The notes beneath the pieces are model-generated. The model saw nothing but the letters and a program-made list of their open reading frames with translations, was not told where the DNA came from and made no database searches. The position numbers were made by a program, and so were the translations under genes. This document shows positions 42,171 to 53,589 of a stretch of DNA of 64,000 nucleotides, in pieces. The first letter of the stretch is position 1, and the number at the start of each line of letters is the position of its first letter. The DNA comes from Isochrysis galbana. Taxonomy: Eukaryota > Haptophyta > Isochrysidales > Isochrysidaceae. The stretch is taken from assembly GCA_018136815.1 (NCBI GenBank), contig CM030935.1, positions 5,586,448 through 5,650,447 of the forward strand, read 5' to 3'.

Positions 42171-42576
42171 TCGCGGGTGGGGTGGGGGGAGGGGGGAGGG
42201 GGTCTGGCGGGGCAGGTAAGGGGTAAGGGGGGCTCCCTGCCAGGAGCGCAGGAGGGATGGAGGATAGTGGTTAAAAAAGCGTGAGCGACGGGCGCACCGT
42301 CTATAAATAGCCGCGGCCGCGCCGCCGGGCGTCCCCCTCCCCACAGATGATGGCGGGGGGGGGGGAAAGGGGGCGCAGGCCCGCTCTCGCCGACCAGGGG
42401 GGACCCCCAGATTACGTTATTAAAGCCGCTCGAAACACTATAGGAACGCCCGCGGCCACCCGGGGGCTTTGCGATCATCGGATTGGAGACTCTCCTGTGC
42501 CGGCGCAAGGCGTTTCTAACGTCACCATTGCGCTTTCTTGATTCTTCCACTGGGGGTGTGGCTCGGGCGCCACCGT

Positions 42577-42636
<60 letters not shown>

Positions 42637-42643
42637 CCTGTGG
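42171..42643. other. Upstream region of F-box gene with CT microsatellite
   Basis: G/C-rich DNA ending in a (CT)n tract at 42579-42633, ten bases before the chosen start codon. No other gene seen. Confidence 0.6.
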
Positions 42644-45600
42644 ATGTCTAGGCTTGCTCGTGATGCAGGCGGCGGCCTGAGCGTGCTTGGCAGCGCTGAC
42701 CTGCTCCGCGTGCTCCTTCCCTCGCTCGACGCTCGCTCGGTGGCCTCCCTGAGGCTGGTGTGCCGTGAAGCACTCGCGGCCGTCAGAGCGGTGAGGGAGA
42801 GAGAGAGAGAGAGGGAGGGAGGGAGGGAGGGAGGGAGGGAGAGAGGGGGAGAGAGGGCGGGAGAGGGGGCGAAGGGGAAGATAGGGAGGGAGGGAGGGAG
42901 GGGGGTAGGGTGAGCCAGGGCCCTAGGCATGCACACAGAGAGAAGGGGGGAGTGGGGAGGGGGGGTCTTCTCTTCGCCTCTCTCTCGCCTCTCTCACTCT
43001 CACGCCTCTCTGGAGTGCTGCGAGACGCCCGCGGCCGTCGCAGCAGTGAGAGAGAGCCCACACACAATAGAGCAAGGGGACGGACGGAGAGAGAGAGCCC
43101 CCCATACGCATAGAGGAAAGGGGGAGGGAGGGAGGGGCGTCCGTCGCAGCGGTGAGAAAGCCGCAACATACCCAGAGGGGAAAGGGGGGGGGGGGGGGGG
43201 GGAAGAGGCTTCGTTCACGCCTCTCTCACTCCGATATCTCTTGCGCGCCTCTCTCTCTTTTCTCGTCTCTCTCCTCTCGCCCTCCCTCTCCTCTCTCTCA
43301 TCTCTTCTCATCTCTCTTTTGTCTCCTTCCCGTTCTTCTCTTTCTCTACCCTCTCTGTTATCTCCTCTCTCCCTGTCTCTCTCCCCCCCGCACCTCTGCC
43401 TCTCGCTGTATCGTCCCCCTGGCCCCTCCTGCTGCCTCCTTCTCTATTCACCCCGCATCTCTCCCTGTCTCTAACTCTGCTTCTCTCCCGCCCCCCTCCC
43501 CCCATCAACCCATCCCCTCCCTCGCACCGCCTACTCTCCATGGGGAGTCCACCAACCCGATCCACCACGGGCAGGGACAAGGGGTGGCACGGCAGGAACG
43601 GGAAACATCATCCAGAGAGCGATTGCCATTACGGCCTCAAGCCTTCGGGCATGCCCGTGCCTCCTACGCGAGGGACGCGGCCTCGCTGAGGCCGCATGTG
43701 CCGCCGCTTCTTTCATGACGTCGCCACCACCCCTCAACCCCCCGTCTCCAGGAGCTCATGGAATTGGCTGACGTTCTTGAGCGTGCGGCCGAGCTGTACG
43801 TGACGCCTCGCTTCGAGCGAGCGCTCGCCACCGCCTCGGCACATCACCAGTGAGAGCGCCGCCCAAGCATCCTGCGCCCACCTAGCAACCAGCTGCCGCT
43901 GCAAACCAAAACCCGACGACCTCAATCACGACTCGCCCGTTTGCGCGGCTCCTTTTGATCCCCACCTCCCTCAGACACCTGACGTGGCTGCTCCTCTCGT
44001 GCGCAATCGGCTTCGTTTCGCCCAGCCGCTTTGTCTCCGCCATCGCGAGCGCATACCACCTACTGCAGGCGCACCTCACACGCGTGCAGAAGCTCTCCCT
44101 CTCGCGCTCGCTCCGTCGCATCTCGAGCCCCTCGCACCCTTCGCTCAGGTGCGCTCACTTGCCCCCTTGCACGAACCCTCCACCACCACCCTTTCGGCGC
44201 CGCGTGGCCCACCACCTGGCCTACTGTGGCCCGCAGCGCTCTCGAAAAGTGCCGCGTGCTCCACCTTGCCGTGCGGCTCGGAATGTTCACCGAGTCCAAG
44301 GAGGAGCTCATGGCGCTACACTCGGCTGCCACGCGCGCCATGGCGGGCATCGCAGCGACCGCCGCCGAGAAAAGCACGCGCTTGCCCACCGCTGACGGGG
44401 CGGCCGAGGAGGCCATGTCGGTTGAGGGAGCCGCCGCGCATTACACGCTCGCCGGCTTCTACACGTACCACCACCGGTGCGTCGTCACTGCCCCGCGCCC
44501 CGTGCCCGGCTAGCGCGCCCACTCCTTGATATTTCGCTCCCCTCGCTCTGCAGGCGCGACGACCTGGGCGAAACCCTCGCACTCGCGTGCCATCACCTCA
44601 ACGCCGCGCTCCGCATGCAGCGCTCGCTCCTCGGCGCCGAGTCAGTCCCGACCCTCTGCTCGGAGCTTGTGCGCGCTCAGGTGGCCGCCTGTGCTGCCCG
44701 GCCCGCTCGCATGGATGGCCAAGCTTCCGCGCGATTCCCCCACCGCGTCGCAGAATGCCCCAACCCCGTCCCCACATGCTTGCCCGCTGCAGGTCCTCCT
44801 GCTGCGTAACCGAAACGCCGAGCTCCACGAGTGCCGCGAGCTCCTGGAGGCACAGCTCGCCATCTGCGAGCGCCTGCTCTCCCTTCGTCACCCGCTCGCC
44901 GCCAAGATGCTAGCCGTCAAGGTGAATCCCGCCCTTTGCGCCTTCCACCTTGGCCCGCCCGTCGGCCAACTGGCCCCTCGTCCACGATGCCGTCGTCGCA
45001 GGCGCGTCTGTGCCAAAAGATGCGTCGCGATGACGAGTGCGAGGAGTTGCAGCAGCGTGTACTCGCAATGCGACAAGCAGCGCTTGGCATGGACCATGAA
45101 GACACGCACCGCTCGGCGATGGACGTCTACGCTAGGTACGCTGCGGCCGGTGAGCTCGCATCCTTGCCGCCCAAAGTACGCACGGCTGACCATCGCCTGC
45201 GCTCACCCGGCCCGCAGGCGGCGCCAGGTCGCGTTTGGCCGCCAGCACGAGCCGCTCTCCTCGCCTATATTCCAGTCTTTCGCCACTGCGCTCACCACTT
45301 GCCTAGAGATGGTCACGCGTGCCGCTGCGATGCCGGGCGAGGGGTTCGCGCTCTCCAAGAGCCTACAGGTGCGCTTCGCTGCTTCCCGGGCCGCTTACTC
45401 CGCGCGCTGTTCGCATTGCCTCTGAATGGAGCCCTCCGTGGACGCAGGGGATGGCCGCGCTCTGCTTCGAGGACGTCATCGTGATGAGCAAGGCGGGCGT
45501 GTGGCCACGCGAAATCGCCGTCCAGTTGCTCCAGTCGGCTGCTCAGGCGCGCCGCGGCCTCCATGCGCCACTGCTGTGTTGCGCACCCGTCCCTGGCTCA

Positions 45601-45971
45601 CATTTGCCCACCCGCGCCTCCTGTCCACCTCACTGCAGACAGCGCGCCGGCTCCCTCACAGCTCGCCCTTCTACACGCGCCAGTCAAGCGACGTGCTCGC
45701 CGTGAAGCTCGCTGGCTTAGCGGACGAGCTCGCCGCATCTCCCACATGGCCGCCCCGCGAATGGCCATTCAACCACGGGCACCACCACTCGCCGGGGCCA
45801 GTGCTGCCCGCACAAGCGCTGCCCACGGCCGCCACACAGCCCATACAGCAGCCAGGTTTCGTCGCCATTGGCCTTGTGGACCCTTGGCCCGTGCCGCAGC
45901 AGCTGCCCCAGCCTCAGCTTTCGCCAGGCGCCGGCGATGATACCACTGGTGCCACGGAGCCGGATGAGTGA
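42644..45971 (+). CDS. F-box / TPR protein, ten exons
   Basis: Exons: 42644-42790, 43752-43849, 43975-44148, 44237-44476, 44554-44680, 44793-44921, 45002-45135, 45218-45368, 45448-45546 and 45639-45971. The sum is 1632 bases with every junction in phase, giving 543 residues. Intron 9 has a GC donor; the rest are GT-AG. Exon 1 encodes an F-box-like segment (LLRVLLPSLDARSVASLRLV then CREALAAV). Exons 4-8 carry helical repeats like kinesin-light-chain TPRs (ALRMQRSLLGAESVPTLCSE, LLEAQLAICERLLSLRHPLA, LAMRQAALGMDHEDTHRSAM). The C-terminus is Pro/Gln-rich and ends ATEPDE. By family an F-box recruits SCF ubiquitin ligase and TPRs bind substrate. The 961-base first intron contains purine and pyrimidine tracts; an exon hidden there, or a separate F-box gene, is possible. 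Confidence 0.7.
42791..43520. repeat. Intronic GA/CT low-complexity DNA with duplicated exon-edge motif
   Basis: Purine arrays (42793-42905) and CT arrays (43205-43520). The exon-1 end, GCGGCCGTCAGAGCGGTGAG, has relatives at about 43030 (GCGGCCGTCGCAGCAGTGAG) and 43140 (GTCCGTCGCAGCGGTGAG), suggesting the exon edge was copied within the intron. Confidence 0.6.
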
Positions 45972-47254
45972 CCTCTTGGATGCCATGGCTTCGCGCGATT
46001 GGCCCCCTCCACTCCGCGACCTAAGGCGCGCACGCTCGCCCCGCCGCGCAAGGCCACACCTCCTTTGTGGCCAAGCATCCGCTTAGCTGAATTCTCCACG
46101 AGAGGCTGAGCACCGCTTGGCCGAGGGCACGCTTGCGCCCGAACCCTAAACCCAGCCTTCCGCTGCCAAACTCGCCATGGTATTCGTGAAGGCGATGAAG
46201 GCGCAGCCACTCGTCACCGAATGCCCTCGCCTCGATGTTGGATGCAGTTCTGGTCGCACGCCTTGAGCTATGTGGCCTCTCCTAGTCCAACGTCCCATCG
46301 TGGCGCTGTCGTCCTCATCTCGTTGCTGCGGCACTTTGGGAAGCGCCACTCCGTTTTCAAACTTGTGAAATCCGCCCGAATCGCGGCTTGCGCGCGATCA
46401 TATGTGCCCGCCATCCTCATCTAAGCCGCCCATCTGCGTGCGCGCACAGTGCACTGGATTTGCTTCCAGCCTCGTCGTGCTGCACTACGGGCCGCTTTGG
46501 CCTTACTTTCTTCCGATCCGCCGAGGCCGGTACATATGGGCTCCGCTGCCTCCGGCAATCGCGTCTTTGTTGGCTGGGATGCTGCTCCGGAGCATGTGCT
46601 ATAAAAGTGCACGGGTGCGCACGGCGAGGACTCAGAAATACCCTTCAGTTGTGCTCACTCTCGTGGCTATGTTGGTCGAGCACCTCTCGGGCTCTCACTT
46701 CTTCTTGTCCGCACTCATCCACGTATGCTATCTGCGCCTCGCATATATGTGCGTGTGCTAGTATAGCGGGAGAGAAAGGGGAGGGGGGCTTGGTGTGCCG
46801 GCGTGGCGTTTTGTTCTTTCTTTCACATCAAATTGTGAATGTTGTTGTTGCTGATCGTTCTCTTGTCTCTTGCAAATTTTGGTATGCTCTTGGCCATAGC
46901 TATGTTGAGTTGTATTCTACGATCTATGATGCATGTGCATGTCAATGTTCGTTCCTAGACGTGCGTAAAAGTATTTTGTTGTGTGAGTTTAACCTTAGTC
47001 CTTAGTATTCCTGTGGTGTGTGGTGCTGAAAGCTGAAAGACCGAAGCCCTTCGACGGCAACGGAGCCGCTCCCCGAGATGGGGGTATGTGCGGATGGCGC
47101 ATGGCTCGTCCAGTGTCCAGTGTATTGAGGTATGGCACGACGGAGGTCGCGCTCACCTGCTCCTGCTATAAAGGGCGGTGAAATAGAGGTAGAGGGAGGT
47201 AGATATAGCGATATAGCAGATATTACTTACTTATTACTTAGACCGGCATAAGGG
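45972..47254. other. Intergenic, no gene seen
   Basis: Probably includes the 3' UTR of the F-box gene. ORFs are short and not protein-like. A lone CCCTAAACCC at 46143 is not telomeric. Confidence 0.4.
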
Positions 47255-47745
47255 AACTAAGTTTATACTTAGTTCGCCCATGGGGGGGGACGAGCCCCCC
47301 TCTCTCTCCACTCCTTCCCTGCCATGGGGGAGGAACCACCCACTCTCCTGGCACGCCAAATGGCTTGCCAGGAGCACACAGCCCTGCTGACCCATTCCTC
47401 TCCCCACAGGCCCGCCTGACTCGCCCGCCCTGGCCCGTCGTGGCCTGCCCATCCCTCTGACCAGCCCCTCCTCCCCCTGGGCCCCCCTGATCAGGACCCC
47501 CCAGCCAGCTCCAGTCGACTGGCAAGGGCGCAAGGGCTCGAGAGCCAGCGAGGGAGAGGCAGGAGGGGCCAGGGCCATGCCCCAGCCTCACCTGCCCCCT
47601 GAGCTGCGCTCCCAGGCCCCTGCTGGCCTCCTGGGGACCTGAAGAGGCGCCGCAGGCGCGCGCCATGGGCCCCCGCCGCAGGGCAGAGAGGAGGAAAAGG
47701 GAAGAGGGAGGGGAGGGGGGAGCGGCAGCTCTCCCCTCCGGCAGA
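47255..47745 (+). mobile_element. 5' part of the nested repeat found at 5173
   Basis: AACTAAGTTTATACTTAGTT, CGAGCCCCCCTCTCTCTCCA and AGCGAGGGAGAGGCAGG match 5171-5640 in the same orientation. It extends through the GCCGCAGGCGCGC block and then diverges. No target duplication was found around it. Confidence 0.7.
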
Positions 47746-47959
47746 AACGTGTCTTCTCGCCCCGTTTGGGTAAGAGAAGACGGGGTGTCGCATCCGCGAT
47801 CGACCTTTTTGTTTTAGAAGTTGTTTGCGTTTCTATGTTCCCTCCTTGCAGGCTGGCCACGAGTCACCGTCGCAGTGTCCTACATTCGTCCATTCGCCCT
47901 TGTTGCCCTCGCCTCCTTTATCGCCTCCTTTGTCGCCTGCTTGCCCCTCACCTGGCTCA

Positions 47960-48255
47960 CCTCCTTGCGTGCTGTGGACGAGGGCGAGATGCTCGGCTTC
48001 TCTACCGACGACATCTCGCTCGCGGGGGACGATTCGTCGAGGACCTCGAGGAGCATGCCTGTCTGCGCGCCGCCGCCGCTCGCGGTGGGTACGACCCCTC
48101 CCTCGCCCCCTTCCTCCCCCGCGTCCTCGCCCCCTTCCTCCCCCGCGTCCTCGCCCCCTTCCTCCCCCGCGTCCTCGCCCCCTTCCTCCCCGCCCACCCT
48201 GCCGCTGCTCGCCCACGGTGTGCTCATGTCCGTCGTGTGGGGTGTGGTAGAGTGA
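47960..48255 (+). pseudogene. Temptin-b561 gene fragment
   Basis: LGFSTDDISLAGDDSSRTSR then SMPVC aligns with LVGFSTTDISLAGDQTSRTS, RSMPKC of the 8698 gene. A Pro/Ser linker built from a 24-bp tandem unit (CCCCCTTCCTCCCCCGCGTC...) follows, then LLAHGVLMSVVWGV, matching the first b561 helix with its His. A stop follows at 48253. The Ca-site-like CRMDTDGDG region and the rest of b561 are missing, so it is a truncated copy. Codons upstream (47821-47959) are hydrophobic but not alignable. Confidence 0.75.
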
Positions 48256-48773
48256 GAGTCCCCACGGGAGGGGAAGAAACCCTGAGGGAAAGGAGACCAG
48301 CAAATGAAGGCAAGCCGCCTGAGCCCCTACCTCGTACCTCGTACGTGATGGACGTATGCGCGGTTGGTGCATGTGGCTCGTCCGATGTATGCGGCTAGGT
48401 GTGCTAGCCAACAAGAAGCTCTACCAATATAGCATTGTCAAAGGAGACCGTGTTTCCCACCCTAGGACTCCTACAACAAGCAACAAGAAAATCTGACGCC
48501 CACAGCTACATCTACTTTCTTTACTCTTTACCTTTAGAAGAATTTTTTTTTGCGGCCCACACTGAACGACGAATGGCGTCCGTCTGCTGCGCGGCGGTGT
48601 CCTGCTCGCCCTCCTCCGTCTCCTGCGCTCCGAGCGCTGCCTCGTGCGCAGGGATGTGGGCCTCGTGTGGAAAGACGCCTTCCATTTGCTCCCCCACTGC
48701 TCGATGTGCCTCAATAGTCGGTCGGAAGCGCTGCCTCTCCTCTTACGAGATGAACTCCTCGACGCCTTGCGCT
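48256..48773. other. Intergenic; possible orphan exon
   Basis: At about 48575-48780 one frame reads GVLLALLRLLRSERCLVRRD and FHLLPHCSMCLNSRSEALPL, which has protein-like hydrophobic periodicity, but it ends in a stop and no splice partner was found. It might be a 5' exon of the gene at 49803; unproven. Confidence 0.25.
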
Positions 48774-49036
48774 TGGCTTGGGGCTGAATGTGTGGCTGCT
48801 CAGAGCGCTGACTGCGAGGAAGGATGGGAGGCAGGTAAGAAGAAATAGAGGGGAGGGGGAGGGGTATGGCTTGGGGTTGAGTGTGCGGCTGCTCAGAGCG
48901 CGGACGGCGAGGCTGGATGGGATGTAGGTGGGGAAAAAAGGTGGGAGGAAGAGGGGTATGGCTTGGAGCTGAGTGTGTGGCTGCTCAGAGCGCTGACTGC
49001 AAGGAAGGATGGTAGGCAGGTGGAGGATGAAAAGGG
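48774..49036. repeat. Three tandem units of about 93 bp
   Basis: Units begin at about 48774, 48868 and 48961, each with GGCTTGG(G/A)G(C/T)TGA(A/G)TGTG then GGCTGCTCAGAGCGC and GAAGGATGG. The first is in a possible exon; the others are intergenic. Confidence 0.7.
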
Positions 49037-49039
49037 GCA

Positions 49040-49071
<32 letters not shown>

Positions 49072-49802
49072 GAAGGCTCGCACTCGCTTGCTGGCCATCA
49101 GACCAACGCGCGAGAGATTGGGAGCGATCGGGAGCAGAGAGAAGGGCGCGCTCCTCGTGCTCGAGAGGCCACACTTGCGGTTTGCGCAGATAGGCTTCTG
49201 GCGGGCGCTGCGGTTGATTCTAAGCAGCACGTGGCGGGGGAGTGTCCCCATGCTCCAACGCGTGTAGGTGTGACGGACTACTATGGGGAGGAACGGGCGT
49301 TCGAGGCCATCTGCGGCGCGCGTTCAAGGCCATGCCCTGGGTACACAGGCGCGATGCTGCAGTACGCTGCGAGGCATGAGCAGGTTTGTGGGAGGCCGCA
49401 AGGACGGGGTGGTCAGTAGAGGTGGAGTGAGACCAGCAGAGGGGCGAGGGGAGAGAAGGCTCGGGAGGGGCGGAGGGTGCTAGGGCGGGACGGAAGAGGA
49501 TCTTTTGGAGGAGTGGACATCGGACAATGGGATGGGGAGGACGGAGGGGGAAGGCAGGCCGCAGGAGGGTGGAAGGAGAGCCGAGCGAATGAGCGGGGAG
49601 CCAGCCATTTAGAGAGAGAGGTGGATCAAAGCAGGGAGGGGTCAAGCGAGACGTCGAGATGAACAGAAAGGCGGGGCAGGCAGTGGCAATGGCAGGGGAG
49701 CCAAGCAGAGCGACGAGGAAGCCAGCTCAGGAGCAAGGTGTAACGGATGGCAGGGCGCACGAATGAGCTAAGCGTTCCGCCGTGGCGCGTGTCTCATTGC
49801 AG
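49037..49802. other. G-rich intergenic or intronic region
   Basis: A poly-G run of about 30 at 49041-49070 and purine-rich DNA up to the acceptor at 49801-49802. No supported ORF. Confidence 0.4.
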
Positions 49803-51981
49803 ATGCTCCGACGGCGCATGACGCCCGAGGCCGTACGGCGCAGCCGCGTGCTCGTCTTCCGCGACCACTGGAGGAATGTAGGGATGGGCTTTATGCCCGG
49901 CCAAATCCAGAATGTGCTCCACTTTGGCCTTTCCACCGGCTTCCAAGTCTACTTTGAAAACTACGGCAGGTACACGCATGGCCTGCGCATGAACGGCATG
50001 GCACCAGTGCGGACAGCCCACTTACCCGCTGCCGGCCGCGCCGCGCCGCGCTGCACCACATACAGGTACGACTGGCAGCGCTACTTCTATGGCCATGGCG
50101 GCATGTCGCTTCGGTGGACCCATGCACGCGCGCGCCTATGGCGCCACCGGTTCCGCTCTATCGGGGTGCTCCACCCGAAGCTGATCGAGGTGAAGCATGA
50201 AGACAGCTCGGGGCTCGGGGACGACGAGTAAGCACCCGACCCATGCCGCGCCGTGCCCAAAAACCAATATCTCCTCGTCCGGCGGGCTTGAGGCCGGGTC
50301 GCCCTGTCCTTCACACCGCAGCCCAGCCTCTCGCTATGTGGACATCCCACAGTTGGCCACGCGATTGCTGAAGCGGCTTTCTCGCTGGCATCTTCCCATA
50401 CAGGTGGGAAGAGTCGCTCGTCGCCGCGCTGTCCAATGCGTCCACTCCGTGGATCGTCGTCAATGGCTGGGCTACGGTGGTCTCCTACGTTAGGGTGCGC
50501 CCGTTGCTCGCCCCTGCCCCCGTCCCCCATCCACTTGCACCACGCTGCCGTCCTCATGCAGACTCGGCCCACACGACCACCCGTGTGTTGCTCCCAGGTC
50601 TTCGCTCCCGCTGTCAAGGCTCTCCGCGCAGCGAATGCTCTGGCGCCGATCCCCGTGCCGTCACGCACCAACGCCTCGGGGCCGGCAGCCACCTCCCAGC
50701 TACCGCTGTTGCAGGCGCTCGCTGACTTCCACCTTTGCCGCCACTGCGCACTAATTGGCGCCCTGAGGCCGCGGCGGGTGCTGCGCCAGGCGCTCACCGG
50801 CAGCCCCGTCGAGCAGGGTAAGCCGTTGGTCTGTCTAAAGGTACGCCGCACGCCTTTTTCCGTCAACACACGCCGAGCGCCGCCCCGACTGGTCATCCTC
50901 GCCCCTGTAGGCGCGCACCATGTACGCTGAGGACAAGCGATTCTTCCCAGACGACCTGCCGCTCTCCTTCGCCGCAACCGACTCGCTGTGGGTCTCTTAT
51001 CCGGACAAGATGCGCGACGAGTCATTCTGGGGGCCGCGACCGAGGCTCCGGTGCAAGCCGACTGGCCCACTCGCTGGTTCACTTAGCGTGCGCGACCCGT
51101 CCGGGATCGACGTTGTTGCCGATGCTATGGTGGGCGCACGTGTCGCACTTCTTGACGCCTCGAGCGCCGGGCAGCCCACCACAGAGGCGTTGGCCGCGTT
51201 CGCCGCCTCCTACGCCCAAGTGCGCTCGCGTGCCATTGAACCTGACCCCAAGACGGGTCAACGGCTCATCCTCCCGTCCGAGGCGGTTGGGTGCGCCAGG
51301 CGGCTGCGCAAGTCACTCGGCAGCGGCGCCGTCATCTTTGTGGCGGTGGACGCGCCTAGACTGCAAGAGCTGTTGCTCAACCGGCTGGGTACCGAGAGTT
51401 TCATCACTCCGGGGACGGGTGTCGACCCTACCAACGTCTTTCGAGATGGTGACACCACGTCGAGCGAGTCGCGGGTGCACTACAAAGGGCAGGTGCGTCG
51501 TTTGTGCGTGCCGGGTCCCTAGTGCGCACGCAGCAAGCAGCCGTCGACGCACCTCGCCCAGGCCTCGACGCCCGCTTCGATGACGAGGATAACGGCTGTG
51601 CCCAGCCCCACCATCTCGCACGCGCCGACCTCGCAGATCCAACCGTCCGCCGCCCATCCCTGGCAGGTCACCGGCAAGCAGGACTTGCAGGAGCGCAACC
51701 TCATCAAGGTTTCGCTCGACTACTACTTGCAGGGCTTCTGTGTAACAAGTCTCGTGCTTCGTTCTTCCGCCTTTTACGCAGCTGCTGTTGCGCGCACCGA
51801 CCCACTTCGTCCGATGATCATTGCCAATGCCACATCACGTCTTGTGCCCAAACCCGGCACGTGCGCGCAACTCTTGCATCGCATCGGCCAAGCCGACTCG
51901 GCAGGGATGGTCCGTTCCTCCCTTGCCGCCTGCCAGCCGCACGAGTGCAACCTGCGGCGCTGCAATCTCGAAGCCAATTGA
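49803..51981 (+). CDS. Fucosyltransferase-like glycosyltransferase (5' end uncertain)
   Basis: Exons: 49803-49969, 50066-50227, 50404-50494, 50598-50840, 50911-51492 and 51667-51981. They join in phase for 519 residues. The first exon starts at an ATG immediately after an AG acceptor, so upstream coding exons (signal or membrane anchor) are likely. VLVFRDHWRNVGMGFMPGQI then QNVLHFGLSTGFQVYFENYG resembles the start of GT-B fucosyltransferase-like domains. FHLCRHCALIGALRPRRVL, GAVIFVAVDAPRLQELLLNR and KVSLDYYLQGFCVTSLVLRS then SAFYAAA fit the later nucleotide-sugar-binding half. Expected location is Golgi or ER lumen. The assignment rests on motif resemblance alone; another GT family is possible. 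The third intron's acceptor could also be read at 50320, which would put a different exon in front. Confidence 0.6.
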
Positions 51982-52619
51982 TGTGGGTTAGGGAAGGGGA
52001 TCAGTAAAGCAGGAGGGAAGGACCCAACACGAGCGCGCTCTCTTTGTTGTCGCCTATACCATAGTTTCCGTACACGTCGCTTACGGCAACCGCGGGCTCC
52101 GCTTGCGCTTCGTGATGGCCCGCTGGCAAGATGTCGGGCATACCGTGGGGGACCTTACGTGGGCCTTTGTCACGGTCGAGGCCCAGTGACTTGATTGGAA
52201 AGTGGAGAGTAGGGAAATGAGCCTCACCTCCTACACTTGCCACGGCCTGGTCTCAATGGCATTGCGCTGGCTCGTTGAAGCAAGCCACTCCGCCCCATTT
52301 CGCGTTCATTTGTTTTCGAGAAAGGTAGTGCACTAGGCGCATGGCGGATAGTCGGCCGTGTGTGGCACTGGGTATAATTTCTCCAGTAGTCGGGTGGTGC
52401 ACCGGGACTTTTGATGGCCCGCACCTTTGATGCATATCGGCCGCCTACACTACGCCGCACGTCAGTAAGGTCGCGTTCTGTCGAAAGAGGACCATGTATC
52501 ATGTATATATAGGCCAGTCACTCACGCGCTTTTTAAGCACGCAATTTTCCACCCCTCCTGGGTGGTCCAAGGATTCCGCGCAGGGCCTGCCCCCCTTACC
52601 TGGCCCCCCATTCCCCCCC
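51982..52619. other. Intergenic, no gene seen
   Basis: Follows the glycosyltransferase stop. No protein-like ORF, no repeats noticed. Confidence 0.4.
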
Positions 52620-52765
52620 CCTCTACCCCACGAATATCCATATCCATGGCATCGGCGGTGCGTGACTCTCCCGCCTTGTCCGGCCCATACTATTTTGGGA
52701 GAATGGGAGGATCGCGCGCGTGGGTGAATTTGAAGCAGTGAATGTGCGGGCGAATCTTCCGATAG
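52620..52765 (-). repeat. Dispersed repeat, minus copy
   Basis: Reverse complement of 42038-42170: TGACTCTCCCGCCTTGTCCG, TTTTGGGAGAATGGGAGGAT and CACTGCTTCAAATTC-side sequence. Together with the plus copy it defines a dispersed repeat of at least about 130 bp. Confidence 0.65.
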
Positions 52766-53589
52766 CATACTTCTCACGCACAATGCCGTGTGTACGAGCC
52801 GGCGCCATTCCTGGCTACCCTTCCGCCCAAGCAAGCGCTTATACGCCACCGCAATCATGACAGCTTTGCTCGGGCGTGCTAGGCCGAGGAGGGGAGGGGC
52901 TGCTCTCCCTGCCGCGCTTGGCGCGCGGAGGTGTCGATCCCCTAGTGCGGGTGCAATGCATGCTGGGGTGGGTCCACGCCACCTTGAGCCGCGCCATGAG
53001 CTAGACGGAGTCATGGGCCAAAAGCTCCCTAACTGTTAGATCACGGGCCTTGGTCGCAAGCGCGGCCGGTGGCCGCGTGAAGTGTTAGATCTTACAACTA
53101 GTGAGAGAAGCCGATTTGACACTATAAGGAAGTTGCCCCTATCTCTACCACAGCTGCTCTCTTCCTCCCGTTGAAAGTGATCCGTCCTCCTCTTTCTCTC
53201 ATGCTCACGATGAAGGAATCTTGACCCTGTTACTGTGGCAATCTTTATTATCCATCCCCGTCTTCCTTGATTTGTGTGATTTGGCAATGCGCTCCGAGCT
53301 CCAGCTCTTATCAGTCTCCTTCCGTCCCCCTTCGTGAACCCCGTTTGTCCTCTCCATCTTGTGTGAAAGTTCTTCGGTCTGTCCGATAGCTTCTCTTCTT
53401 GCCGTCCGGTCCCTCGTCCTCGCCTCGTCCCTCGTTCCTCGCCCAGGAAAGCAACCCACTCCATCTGATAGCTCAGATCCATGACCTCCATCTGATAGCT
53501 CAACAACCTCCACATGCACCATAGTACAGCATAAGGCTGCGTTGTGTCATTTCTCATGGATGTGCCAGTGCACCATCACGATGGCCCGA
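52766..53589. other. Intergenic, no gene seen
   Basis: 3' flank of the minus-strand BRCT gene. Several pyrimidine-rich patches; no domain. Confidence 0.4.

Noticed and set aside
46141..46155. Telomere-like CCCTAAACCC
   Set aside because: A single unit, not an array.
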